Origin: Microcoleus sp. FACHB-61
Lineage (GTDB): Bacteria; Cyanobacteriota; Cyanobacteriia; Cyanobacteriales; Microcoleaceae
Assembly: GCA_014695295.1 (NCBI GenBank)
Contig: JACJNY010000036.1
Coordinates: 1-64,000 of the forward strand
Reading direction: 5' to 3'
Length of the DNA stretch: 64,000 nt
A program made the translations under genes and the position numbers. Below the pieces are notes generated by a model. The model saw only the letters and a list, made by a program, of their open reading frames with translations. It searched no databases and had not been told where the DNA came from. Shown here in pieces: positions 42,803 to 50,994 of this stretch. The number at the start of each line of letters is the position of its first letter. Positions within the stretch are counted from its first letter, which is position 1.

Positions 42803-43519
42803 CTACACTTCTAGCGAGGGTGGTGTTCGCCTAGCATACCAGGCATGAATGAGCAGGGTTTGTAAGAACAATACAGGTGTATCAAAGCCGCTGGATGCAA
42901 TTATTGATTCGACTTCAAGTGGCGGTAGCACAGCAGTATTTCGACCATAAGAAGCACGAAACTTTTCAATCTCCTCAGCAGGCACTTCGGAATACCTCAG
43001 CATTCGCTGCCAAACCTCGGAAAGGCTTTGGTACGCTGAAGTAGACATATCGGAAGCCAGATCCGCACTGACCAAATATCCGTTAGGGCAAAGTCGTGAA
43101 GCAATTTGACTAAAAAAGTTGCGCCGCTCATCTTGCTGCATAAAGAAGTGAGAAACCAGAAGGCAAGTCGCCGCATCGAAAGAGTGCGATGCCGGCAGTG
43201 AATCGAGATAGCCTTCGTGAAAAGTGCAACGTGACGCGATACCACACTCTTCGGCGCGTTGGCGACAGATGTCAAGCATCGGTGCCGCAGGCTCTACCGC
43301 AGTAAACTGCCACTGTGGGAACGCTTGAGCCAGATAAATCAATTCCAAGCCGGTTCCCGCACCGACACAGAGAATCCGTGCATCGGTAGGAAGTTCAGAA
43401 AGTACAAAGCGGATCAGTAAATGAAGTGCGTCGCGCATCGGCGCCAATTTAGCGAATCTTTTGTCGTAGGAAGAAGCGCGTTCTCGATCGAAAACAATAG
43501 ATGACTCTTGATTTTGCAT
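42803..43519 (-). CDS. Class I SAM-dependent methyltransferase
   Basis: 238 residues from ATG 43519; a TTG eight codons upstream is open but weaker. Motif I is ILCVGAGTGLELIYLA, motif II ends in TAVEPAAPMLDICRQR (acidic residue binding the SAM ribose), followed by FDAATCLLVSHFF and the late motif LCPNGYLVSADLA. The start FDRERASSYDKRFAKLAPMRDALHLL is seen in small-molecule methyltransferases of the UbiE/Methyltransf_25 type. The substrate is unknown. It lies alone between two family-1 repeats (copies D and E). Confidence 0.9.
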   Translation of the reverse strand: MQNQESSIVFDRERASSYDKRFAKLAPMRDALHLLIRFVLSELPTDARILCVGAGTGLELIYLAQAFPQWQFTAVEPAAPMLDICRQRAEECGIASRCTFHEGYLDSLPASHSFDAATCLLVSHFFMQQDERRNFFSQIASRLCPNGYLVSADLASDMSTSAYQSLSEVWQRMLRYSEVPAEEIEKFRASYGRNTAVLPPLEVESIIASSGFDTPVLFLQTLLIHAWYARRTPPSLEV

Positions 43520-43649
43520 TCTGGAAAGCCAATAAGTTTGCAATCTGTATTTTAATAGCTATCTGAATTGGATTTTAGCCCCTCGCTTCAAAACTTACTG
43601 GGTTCGGGCAAAACAAAAGTAATAAGAATCCTAAAAGCTCGATCGCCCT

Positions 43650-43702
43650 AAAAAAAATAGAAAACCCCAAAACCCGTTTAATATTCGAGGTTTTGGGGTT
43701 TT
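43650..43702 (-). terminator. Strong 14-bp hairpin terminator
   Basis: AAAACCCCAAAACC (43661-43674) pairs perfectly with 43689-43702 around a 14-nt loop. On the minus strand it is followed by CTATTTTTTT, a good T-tract. It probably ends the transcript of the nuclease-like gene, after reading through repeat copy E. Confidence 0.8.
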
Positions 43703-43729
43703 CTTCCTCGCAGCCGGTTCAAATTACAA

Positions 43730-43889
43730 CTTGCGAGGGTGCGATCGCCCTTGACAGATATCGCACTCTTGGCAGAACAATAACGCTAGAAATTAAGAGA
43801 GCGATCCTCTTCGAGGGCTTCGCTAACGTACCGAATTGAAGGGCGAGCGACCCACTGGTAATTTTTAAGTATTGGGTATTGCGATCGAA
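43730..43889 (+). repeat. Dispersed repeat family 1, copy E
   Basis: Full-length copy: ACTTGCGAGGGTGCGATCGC, CCTTGACAGATATCGCACTC, the 50-base block beginning GAGAGCGATCCTCTTCGAGG shared nearly exactly with copy B, and AAGTATTGGGTATTGCGATC at its end. Plus strand. Confidence 0.85.
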
Positions 43890-43989
43890 GCATGATGAGT
43901 TCATGAAAATTCTCAACTCCACCTTCAACGACCTCGATACAGTCGGCTTACAATGGGCTTGTTATATCAAGTCCGAGCAATTGCATAAT

Positions 43990-44952
43990 TTAATTGAACT
44001 CACAAGTTATTTGATTTCCCAGATTCAGCGTTTCATCAACTTTTTCTTTCAGCTTACTGAAGTTCATAGAGCATTTTTTCTTTCGATTAATTGACCTTAT
44101 TTGTTCTGATTCGGTCGTTTGTTGACTAGCCATTGTATCAAAGTGCAACCCACCATATTTGGGTTTTGACTCAAAAGGTTGAATTGGAGATTTCAAGGCA
44201 AATAGACTTTTGCATCTACTCTCAATATCATCCAATTGGTGGTAAAATTTTTGAATTTTTGGCATTAACTCTCTACTACTTCTAGCAAGAAGTAAACGGG
44301 ACGAGATATCTCGCCATACGCCGCGATTTTGACTAAAGCATGATTGCCATTTTTCCGATAAATCATATTGATTTTGATTTAGAAGTTCCTGAAGTAAGTT
44401 GCAGTCTTGCTGTATTTCAAAGCTCAAAAGACAATGAATAGATGCAACCTGCTCACTTATACATTTCTCTTCACTAAATATCTCTTTCCAATTAGAAGAG
44501 TAATGCTTCTTGAGTAAATCACGATTATTGGGATCTGCCAAGTCATTGCATATATCTTCCCAAAACACTATATAGACAGGGAACTTATTTTCTAATCCAC
44601 GCTCTTCATTTAAAGACCGGACAAAATCTTGAAGCTTTGTATCTCTTGATGCCGTAGTTGCAATAATGTACTCACTGAGTGGAGGTGAAAAGCATTCTGC
44701 TTTGACAATCTCTTCCTTGATTATTTGCTGGTTTAGCTTGTTATCCTCATATCTTTTACACTGAACACCTATATACTTGCCGGAACTGTTTTGCCGACCA
44801 TAAATATCAATACCATTTTGTGCCTGTCCACTTCTGCCATATTTCTGTGCATGATTATCGTGCCATTTTTGTTTATAAATTTCCCATGTAATATCCTCAA
44901 ATTCATCCCAAGATTTAGGTTTTGGTAAATCACTTGTGGAAGGTGTCGGCAT
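43990..44952 (-). CDS. Restriction-endonuclease-like (PD-(D/E)XK) protein
   Basis: 320 residues from ATG 44952 (MPTPSTSDLPKPKSWDEFED); an upstream TTG extends it by 17 codons. The N-terminal ~140 residues look like an Mrr/PD-(D/E)XK nuclease: W-x-x-F-E-D-I-T-W-E-I helix, QAQNGIDIYGRQ (Asp49), KYIGVQCKRYE (Q64-C65-K66), then a strand ISEYIIATTASRD typed as SEYIIATTASRD. The Q-x-K variant and D are the catalytic pattern. The C-terminal half is helical (FALKSPIQPFESK; KEKVDETLNLGNQ) without a recognised domain. Stand-alone copies of this type occur near defence genes; no methyltransferase or other partner is beside it. The base composition looks more AT-rich than its neighbours, hinting at transfer (visual impression, not measured). 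Confidence 0.75.
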   Translation of the reverse strand: MPTPSTSDLPKPKSWDEFEDITWEIYKQKWHDNHAQKYGRSGQAQNGIDIYGRQNSSGKYIGVQCKRYEDNKLNQQIIKEEIVKAECFSPPLSEYIIATTASRDTKLQDFVRSLNEERGLENKFPVYIVFWEDICNDLADPNNRDLLKKHYSSNWKEIFSEEKCISEQVASIHCLLSFEIQQDCNLLQELLNQNQYDLSEKWQSCFSQNRGVWRDISSRLLLARSSRELMPKIQKFYHQLDDIESRCKSLFALKSPIQPFESKPKYGGLHFDTMASQQTTESEQIRSINRKKKCSMNFSKLKEKVDETLNLGNQITCEFN

Positions 44953-45036
44953 GGCTGCTAATGTAATGTTTTTAACAGAGACTGCACTACTAGGATAGCA
45001 CAACTACCAAATAATTCAGTTTCGAGCGCCCCACCG

Positions 45037-45095
45037 AAAAAAAAATAGAAAACCCCCAAACCCTATCTTTAAAACAAAACGGGTTTGGGGGTTTT
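45037..45095 (-). terminator. ndhD1 terminator
   Basis: AAAACCCCCAAACCC (45049-45063) and GGGTTTGGGGGTTTT (45081-45095) form a perfect 15-bp stem. On the minus strand the stem is followed by CTATTTTTTTTT. It lies about 20 bp beyond the ndhD1 stop. Confidence 0.9.
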
Positions 45096-45115
45096 ATTCC
45101 TAAATCTCGTTCAAA

Positions 45116-46702
45116 TCACAACTTGCTCGGCTCGATCGCCGGAGCACGCAGAGACACAGTTTTATCCGCAGCAGCCTTAGCCACTAGCGAAGGCACAGAA
45201 TCGCGCAACTTTGCAGTCAACTGTATCGTAGTTGCATCGTAAACCTGAGTCAGCATCTTCGGATACAAACCAATGCCAATAATCGGCACTAACAGAGCCG
45301 CAATAATAAACACTTCTCGCGGTTCCGCATCCACCAATTCCTCGTGTTCCGCCAATTCCTTATTTTCAGGGCCGTAGAAGATTTCACGCAGCATCGACAG
45401 CAGATAAATCGGAGTCAAAATCACCCCGACAGCAGCTAGAAATACCACACAAACCTTAAACACAGGATTGTAAGCATCGCTGGTTGCAAAACCCACAAAC
45501 ACCATCAATTCTGCGACAAAACCGCTCATTCCCGGCAAAGCCAAAGAAGCCATAGAACAAGCAGTCCACATCGCGAAAACCTTACGCATTTTGTTCCCTA
45601 CACCGCCCATTTCGTCGAGCATGAGCGTGTGAGTGCGATCGTAAGTGCATCCTACCATGAAGAACAAACTCGCCCCGATTAAACCGTGAGAAACCATTTG
45701 CAGCATTGCACCGCTAATTCCCAAATCGGTAAACGAAGCTATCCCGATTAACACAAACCCCATGTGCGAAATCGAAGAATAAGCAATTTTCCGCTTCAAA
45801 TTTCGCTGAGCAAAAGAAGTTAAAGCTGCGTAAACAATGTTAACCACACCCAAAATTACCAAGATGGGCGCGAAGGTAGCGTGAGCATCCGGGAGCATTC
45901 CCGCATTCATCCGCAGCAAAGCGTAACCGCCCATTTTTAGCAGAATTCCTGCTAGCAACATGTGGGCGGGTGCGGTTGCTTCGCCGTGAGCGTCAGGGAG
46001 CCAAGTATGCAGCGGAAAAATTGGCAGTTTGACGCCGTAAGCTATTAAGAAACCTGTGTACAGGAGCAATTCTACATTGGGGGCGTAATCTTTAGCTGCG
46101 ATCGCCCGCATATCGAAAGTCACCGTATCGCCGTAAAACGCCATCGTCAGCCCGCCAAGCAAAATAAACAGCGAACCGCCTGCGGTGTACAGGATAAACT
46201 TAGTTGCTGCGTAGAGGCGCTTTTTGCCGCCCCAGATGGACAAAATCAGGTAAATTGGGACTAATTCCAGTTCCCAAACCAGGAAAAACAGCAACATATC
46301 CTGCACGGCAAAAACTGCGATTTGGCCGCCGTACATTGTCAGCATCAAAAAGTAAAAAAGCTTCGGTTTAAATGTGACCGGCCAAGCTGCTAAAGTAGCC
46401 AGCGTAGTAATAAAACCAGTCAGCAAAATCAGCGGCATCGACAAACCGTCAGCACCCACCGACCAATTCAAATCGAGTTGCTGCACCCAACTATAGCTTT
46501 CTACCAGTTGCAAATCTGGATTGCTGAAGTCGTACTGAGTGTAAAAAGCGTAAACAAGTAGGGCAAAATCGATTAAACCCACAATTAGGGCATACCACCG
46601 CACCGTCTTGCCATCCTTATCGGGAATTAAAGGAATCAGCAAGGACGCAGCAATGGGAAACAGAATTGTTGTTGTTAACCAGGGAAAGTTAGCTGTATCC
46701 AT
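45116..46702 (-). CDS. ndhD1: NAD(P)H-quinone oxidoreductase subunit 4 (NdhD1)
   Basis: 528 residues with about 14 transmembrane helices. The proton-pumping antiporter-like core is clear: [19 protein letters not shown] (the key Glu), [45 protein letters not shown] (Lys), [16 protein letters not shown]. It is a membrane-arm subunit of NDH-1 in thylakoids, used in respiration and cyclic electron flow. It has the D1-type start ([17 protein letters not shown]), paired with ndhF1 upstream on the same strand, as in other cyanobacteria. It ends with a strong terminator. Confidence 0.96.
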   Translation of the reverse strand: MDTANFPWLTTTILFPIAASLLIPLIPDKDGKTVRWYALIVGLIDFALLVYAFYTQYDFSNPDLQLVESYSWVQQLDLNWSVGADGLSMPLILLTGFITTLATLAAWPVTFKPKLFYFLMLTMYGGQIAVFAVQDMLLFFLVWELELVPIYLILSIWGGKKRLYAATKFILYTAGGSLFILLGGLTMAFYGDTVTFDMRAIAAKDYAPNVELLLYTGFLIAYGVKLPIFPLHTWLPDAHGEATAPAHMLLAGILLKMGGYALLRMNAGMLPDAHATFAPILVILGVVNIVYAALTSFAQRNLKRKIAYSSISHMGFVLIGIASFTDLGISGAMLQMVSHGLIGASLFFMVGCTYDRTHTLMLDEMGGVGNKMRKVFAMWTACSMASLALPGMSGFVAELMVFVGFATSDAYNPVFKVCVVFLAAVGVILTPIYLLSMLREIFYGPENKELAEHEELVDAEPREVFIIAALLVPIIGIGLYPKMLTQVYDATTIQLTAKLRDSVPSLVAKAAADKTVSLRAPAIEPSKL

Positions 46703-47154
46703 TGCGTTTTAAAATGATCCATCAGTTATTAGGTTTAAACACATTTTGCCAATTTTGGCCTAAATTTTATACTTTCTTTAGACGGAACATTTTTTTTTGC
46801 TATTATTTGGACAAATTATGCGATCGCAACAGTTAAGTTTAATTAAATATTTATTTATATTTGCTAATTCTCAATGGTGAGTTACTGAGATAATACCATT
46901 TCTAAAAATATCTCCTGGTGGGGATACGGCAATGCCCAAAGCGTGTTACCTCAACCTTAAAAACCTTTGTATCTCTTGTCGATCGTCGAGTTCAGATTCC
47001 CCTAAATCCCCCTTAAGAAGGGGGACTTTGATAATACTCTTGTTCCCCCCTTAACAACGGGGTCTAGGGGGGATCTAGACTTTGAGACAAACAAGAGATA
47101 AGGTCGGTTTGACATTAAGTTGACACTAAAGGATCGTGCCGTGTCCCTACCGAT
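46703..47154. other. Spacer between ndhF1 and ndhD1 with palindromic repeats
   Basis: 452 bp, no gene. It contains a palindromic block CCCCTAAATCCCCCTTAAGA to GGTCTAGGGGGGATCT (about 46998-47088). Outside it, facing each other, are pieces of the GGGACACGGCAATGCC palindrome (46917-46937 and 47133-47152), as though one repeat had inserted into another. The ndhD1 promoter is probably near 46720-46850, which is very AT-rich. ndhD1 may thus have its own promoter. Confidence 0.65.
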
Positions 47155-49200
47155 TTAACCAACTCCAGAAACGATCGCAAAACCCAGAACTGCGACAAAC
47201 ACAATCAGGGCATAAAATTGAGCGCGACCGCTCTCAAAGTATTTCAAACCTTCGCCACTAACCAGGGTGAGAAGCCCTGTTAAGTTGACTAAACCATCGA
47301 CGACTCGCAAATCCACTTCCATGACTTGCCGCGCTAAACGGCGGCTGCCTTTGACAAAGAGAAAATCGTTGATATCGTCGAGATACCACTTGTTGAGGGA
47401 GAACTCGTAAAGCGGTTTGATTTTTTGGGCGATCGCCCCAGCATCAATTTTACGGCTCAAATACATCAGAGAAGCCAAAGTAATGCCCAACAAAGCAATA
47501 CCTACAGAGCTTCCGCCCATAATCAAAAATTCCGTCAAATTGAACTCAGCAGCGTGTTCCAAAACTTCTTCGAGAGACTCGCCAGGAGCGCGAACAAACT
47601 GCTCGAAATAATTGGCAAACGGCGTACCGAGAAAACCGATAAACACAGAAGGTACTGCCAACACTACCAATGGCAGAGCCATTGTCAGAGGAGATTCGTG
47701 AGGGAAATGGTCGTGCTCGTCGTGACTGTCGCCAGTTGATGCCAATTCCTTAACGTTCATCGCTCCAGGGCCGAAAACAACACCGGGTTGCAGGAGTTGT
47801 CGCTTGATGGCGCTGTCATTGCCCCGGAATTCGCCCTCAAAGGTGCTGAAATACATCCGGAACATATAAAACGCGGTCATCCCGGCCGTCAGCCAGCTAA
47901 CAGCCCACAGAGCGGGATTTGCTGCGAAGGCGCTGGCGAGGATTTCGTCTTTTGACCAAAAACCAGCAAACGGCGGAATTCCGCAGATTGCTAAATTGCC
48001 GATCAAAAAGCAACTAGCGGTAATCGGCATATATTTGCGCAAGCCGCCCATGACTCGCATATCTTGAGCGAGAGCGGGGTTGTGGCCGACGACATCTTCC
48101 ATACCGTGAATGACTGAACCTGAACACAGGAACAGCATTGCTTTGAAGTAAGCGTGTGTCATCAAGTGGAAAAGTCCGGCACTGTAAGCGCCGACACCCA
48201 TTGCCATCACCATGTAGCCGAGTTGGGAGATGGTGGAGTAGGCTAAGCCTTTTTTGATGTCATTTTGGGTAATCGCGATCGAAGCACCCATAAATGCCGT
48301 AAAACAGCCGGTGCAAGCGATCAAATTCATGACTGCCGGCAGCCCTTCAAACACCGGGTACATCCGAGCGATCAGGAATACGCCGGCGGCTACCATTGTC
48401 GCGGCGTGGATTAAGGCCGAAATCGGTGTCGGGCCTTCCATTGCGTCTGGGAGCCATACGTGGAGGGGGAATTGAGCAGATTTGGCTGCTGGTCCCAAAA
48501 ATATGAGGACGCCGAAGATTGTCGCCAAAGTCGCCGAAAGAGCACCGGATTCGACTAATGAGTGCAGGCGTTCGCCCATCACCTCAAATTCAAAGCTGCC
48601 GGTGGCCCAGTAAATGCCGAGGATGCCCAGCAGCAGGCCGAAGTCGCCGACGCGGTTGGTGACAAAAGCTTTTTGGCAAGCGTCAGCAGCGGGTTTGCGA
48701 TCGTACCAAAATCCGACTAGCAGGTATGAACACATACCTACGAGTTCCCAAAAAATGTAAATCTGAACGATGTTCGGGCTGATTACCAGACCCAACATCG
48801 ACGCGCTGAAGATGCTCAGGTAGGCGTAAAAGCGCACGTACCCGTCATCGTGAGCCATGTAGCCGTCGGTGTAAATCATCACCAAAAAGGCGACCGTGGT
48901 TACGATCGCCAGCATTACCGCCGTCAGGGGGTCGATGATATAGCCCATATTCAGCGAGAAGTCGCCAGCAGAAGCCCACTGAATTGTGCGGGTGTAGGGT
49001 GCGTGGCCCTGTAGTTGACTCCACAGCAATGCGAAAGAGAGTACCATTGACCCTCCGAGTGCGGAGACGATTAATATCGCATTCGCTTGTCGGAGCTTGT
49101 TGGTTGCCTGGTTAAAGGTGATTAAGCCTAGACCTACTAGCATTGCGCCTGCCAGCGGCAGGACTGGAATCAGCCAAGCGTATTGATAAAGCAGTTCCAT
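47155..49200 (-). CDS. ndhF1: NAD(P)H-quinone oxidoreductase subunit 5 (NdhF1)
   Basis: 681 residues from ATG 49200 (MELLYQYAWLIPVLPLAGAML); a longer frame of 14 codons exists but the conserved start is here. About 16 membrane helices with the NuoL-type core: FWELVGMCSYLLVGFWYDR, AKSAQFPLHVWLPDAMEGPTPISALIHAATMVAAG, NDIKKGLAYSTISQLGYM, HLMTHAYFKAMLFLCSGSVIHG. The C-terminal lateral-helix part (SLNKWYLDDINDFLFVKG) is present. It is the distal proton-pumping subunit of the F1/D1-type NDH-1 complex in thylakoids. It is upstream of ndhD1. Its upstream region has an inverted repeat at 49233-49261. Confidence 0.96.
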   Translation of the reverse strand: MELLYQYAWLIPVLPLAGAMLVGLGLITFNQATNKLRQANAILIVSALGGSMVLSFALLWSQLQGHAPYTRTIQWASAGDFSLNMGYIIDPLTAVMLAIVTTVAFLVMIYTDGYMAHDDGYVRFYAYLSIFSASMLGLVISPNIVQIYIFWELVGMCSYLLVGFWYDRKPAADACQKAFVTNRVGDFGLLLGILGIYWATGSFEFEVMGERLHSLVESGALSATLATIFGVLIFLGPAAKSAQFPLHVWLPDAMEGPTPISALIHAATMVAAGVFLIARMYPVFEGLPAVMNLIACTGCFTAFMGASIAITQNDIKKGLAYSTISQLGYMVMAMGVGAYSAGLFHLMTHAYFKAMLFLCSGSVIHGMEDVVGHNPALAQDMRVMGGLRKYMPITASCFLIGNLAICGIPPFAGFWSKDEILASAFAANPALWAVSWLTAGMTAFYMFRMYFSTFEGEFRGNDSAIKRQLLQPGVVFGPGAMNVKELASTGDSHDEHDHFPHESPLTMALPLVVLAVPSVFIGFLGTPFANYFEQFVRAPGESLEEVLEHAAEFNLTEFLIMGGSSVGIALLGITLASLMYLSRKIDAGAIAQKIKPLYEFSLNKWYLDDINDFLFVKGSRRLARQVMEVDLRVVDGLVNLTGLLTLVSGEGLKYFESGRAQFYALIVFVAVLGFAIVSGVG

Positions 49201-49561
49201 GACTGATAGGTAGTTTAAAGTTTCTACTAGATAGTGCCACAATTCTTTACAAATTGTGGCACACGCCTGCGCGACTGGGCCAAAATACTCGATCCAATTC
49301 TTTAAGTATTGCTATAGCCGAGTGCGATCGCGAGCGAGACGATCGCACTACTTTTTTCATCGCGGGCGAGACGATCGCCATAAACGCCGAAAATTATTCC
49401 GGTGGAAACTAAAACTATACGACAAATCTCACAGTCCTGTACCTTCAAGACGGCGAGATTTATTTTGGTGTGGGATGGTTGATGGACAAATGGGGAATGC
49501 CTTCTGCTTCCGACATAAAAGCCGAAGACCTTCTCAACAAGAGCCGAATGCCTTGGAACCG
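49201..49561. other. ndhF1 upstream region
   Basis: 361 bp. It contains the 49233-49261 inverted repeat, two GCGAGACGATCGC-type units (about 49330-49378), and an open plus-strand frame without ATG start at 49412-49600 (reading VLYLQDGEIYFGVGWLMDKW), which could be the tail of a decayed gene. Nothing else is visible. Confidence 0.5.
49233..49261. promoter_or_regulatory. Inverted repeat upstream of ndhF1
   Basis: GTGCCACAAT and ATTGTGGCAC are perfect 10-bp mirror arms around 9 nt, about 33 bp before the ndhF1 start. It may be an operator (ndhF/ndhD operons are LysR-controlled in some cyanobacteria) or a 5'-UTR hairpin. No T-run, so not a terminator. Confidence 0.55.
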
Positions 49562-49939
49562 TTACCTGTTGGCTACTTCCTGGCGTTGCAGCCGTTGAGA
49601 TGGGGAAGCTACCTGAGCCGCGAGCATCCAGGAATCTAGAGTCCGCCGCAGTTCCTCCCGCCCTTGGTACTCTTCAAATCTAAATCGAACTTTATCGCCC
49701 TCAAACAAAATCAGCGTGGGCAGACTTGTCAGCCGGTAAGTGTGGGCCAACTTGAAACATTGATCGGCATTCACCCCTACGAGCTTGACTTTTCCTGCCC
49801 ACTGTGCCTCAAAAGTCTTAAGCGTGGGGTCGATCGCGCGGCACAAACCGCACCAAGGCGCTGAAAAGTGAACTAAAACGGGGGTAGAGGCTTGAAACAC
49901 CTCTTGTGCAAAAGTGCGTTCGCTAACCGACAACACCAT
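49562..49939 (-). CDS. Thioredoxin-family protein with a CGLC active site
   Basis: 125 residues with the thioredoxin fold: VLVHFSAPWCGLCRAIDPTL (Cys30, Cys33), KLVGVNADQCFKLAHTYRL, SLPTLILFEGD with the cis-Pro. The dipeptide between the active-site cysteines is Gly-Leu, not Gly-Pro as in TrxA, which usually changes the redox potential. The tail (AAQVASPSQRLQRQEVANR) is longer than in TrxA. It lies 45 bp behind the NnrU-family gene on the same strand and upstream of ndhF1; this neighbourhood is common in cyanobacteria, suggesting a link with NDH-1 or carbon-related redox control. Confidence 0.92.
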   Translation of the reverse strand: MVLSVSERTFAQEVFQASTPVLVHFSAPWCGLCRAIDPTLKTFEAQWAGKVKLVGVNADQCFKLAHTYRLTSLPTLILFEGDKVRFRFEEYQGREELRRTLDSWMLAAQVASPSQRLQRQEVANR

Positions 49940-49984
49940 GATCCCTCAAAATTTAATAATTTTTTTTCTATCCTAGGGATCATG

Positions 49985-50698
49985 CTACCAGTATATGTTC
50001 CTAGTTACACGCATCAAAAAGGGATGAATTTCCCACAGCAGGCCGGTAAAAAGGACTACCCCTAGGTAGGAAGGGCGCAGAAACTCAAGCAAATCAAGGG
50101 TTTGACGCTTTTGTAGGATCGCCAAAAAAGGAATAATTGAGGTTCGAGATTTGATGGTTTCAAAGGATTCTCCAAAGCGAGCCTGAAGTCGTCTGTCGCC
50201 GTGCCACACTCCGAACAGGTGGTGAAGTACCAAACCGATGGAAGTGACGAGGGTAAAGCTAGTGCCAATCCACAGCGTGTGGGCGACGCACCAAATCACC
50301 TGTCCCACCATTTGCGGGTGACGGGTGATGCGAATGATGCCCGTTTCGTAGAGGTGAACTTGGGGCTTTTGGAGGGCGGCAATTTCTAGGAGGTTGAAAG
50401 TTGCTGGGTACAGAAACAGAAAGGAAATTGCCGAAAGTATCCAAACTGCGGGTTTAACTCCGGGTACTCCCTGTACTTGCCAAAGCTGCAGGCCGTCGTA
50501 GCGGTGATTGAAAAAGTAGACAACCAGAATGACGGCTAGCGGTAAACTGACAAGGGCAAACAAAACGCGGTAAAGTCTCGCCCCGATCAGCTTTTCACCT
50601 TTGGGCCGGAGGGCTGCTAAACCGCTGTGGGCGATCGCAAAAACCAGTAACAGGCCCAGAATAACTAAGTGGGAGTCGAGCGCCAAGTCGATCGTCAT
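49985..50698 (-). CDS. NnrU-family membrane protein
   Basis: 237 residues with about six membrane helices. It opens HLVILGLLLVFAIAHSGLAALRP (conserved His), then LPLAVILVVYFFNHRYDG, and the family's core IIRITRHPQMVGQVIWCVAHTLWIG, followed by LHHLFGVWHGDRRLQARFGESFE. NnrU proteins relate to isoprenylcysteine methyltransferase-like and MddA folds; the name comes from genes near nitrite/NO reductases. In photosynthetic organisms relatives (Z-ISO) isomerise 9,15,9'-zeta-carotene; this one could be such an enzyme, but assignment needs alignment. Adjacent on the same strand to the thioredoxin gene; divergent from rbcR. Confidence 0.85.
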   Translation of the reverse strand: MTIDLALDSHLVILGLLLVFAIAHSGLAALRPKGEKLIGARLYRVLFALVSLPLAVILVVYFFNHRYDGLQLWQVQGVPGVKPAVWILSAISFLFLYPATFNLLEIAALQKPQVHLYETGIIRITRHPQMVGQVIWCVAHTLWIGTSFTLVTSIGLVLHHLFGVWHGDRRLQARFGESFETIKSRTSIIPFLAILQKRQTLDLLEFLRPSYLGVVLFTGLLWEIHPFLMRVTRNIYW

Positions 50699-50994
50699 TG
50701 CAAATATTAAGAAAAGTTATTGATTCTCGGCCAATTTGTGTCACAAAGTATCTATGGGAGCATTCAGCGGTTATCAGTCATCAGTCATCAGTCATCAGTC
50801 ATTAGTGACCGGATAACAATTAAAGACAGAGGACGGAGGACGAGTACAACTGCCTGTAAGGTTGCGTCTGTTGCAGCCAGATGACTGGCCTCAAAGTCAA
50901 GCCCGACTTTTGCACACCAAATCGAACCAGCTTGTCGATTGACCGCAGAGATTGACAGAAGACCCGCCCCTAAACCTACTGACAATTTAGATAT
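50699..50994. promoter_or_regulatory. Divergent promoter region of NnrU gene and rbcR
   Basis: 296 bp between divergent starts. It includes a short tandem of CAGTCAT (about 50774-50802). LysR-type regulators typically bind next to their own gene; T-N11-A motifs can be found but none stands out. Otherwise nothing specific. Confidence 0.45.

Larger units (their letters stand above)
43520..43989. other. Intergenic region with terminator and repeat copy E
   Basis: 470 bp, no gene. A strong hairpin terminator (43650-43702) and family-1 repeat copy E (43730-43889). The segment 43650-43745 resembles the 3' end and terminator of ndhD1 at 45037-45130. A 69-codon minus frame (43719-43928) is the repeat read through. 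Confidence 0.65.

Noticed and set aside
42585-42848. 87-codon plus frame
   Set aside because: It is repeat copy D read through and runs into the methyltransferase gene on the opposite strand.
43719-43928. 69-codon minus frame
   Set aside because: It is the reverse reading of repeat copy E and the terminator-like block.
49256-49639. 127-codon plus frame opposite the thioredoxin gene
   Set aside because: Arg-rich antisense shadow of repeat sequence and of the thioredoxin gene.
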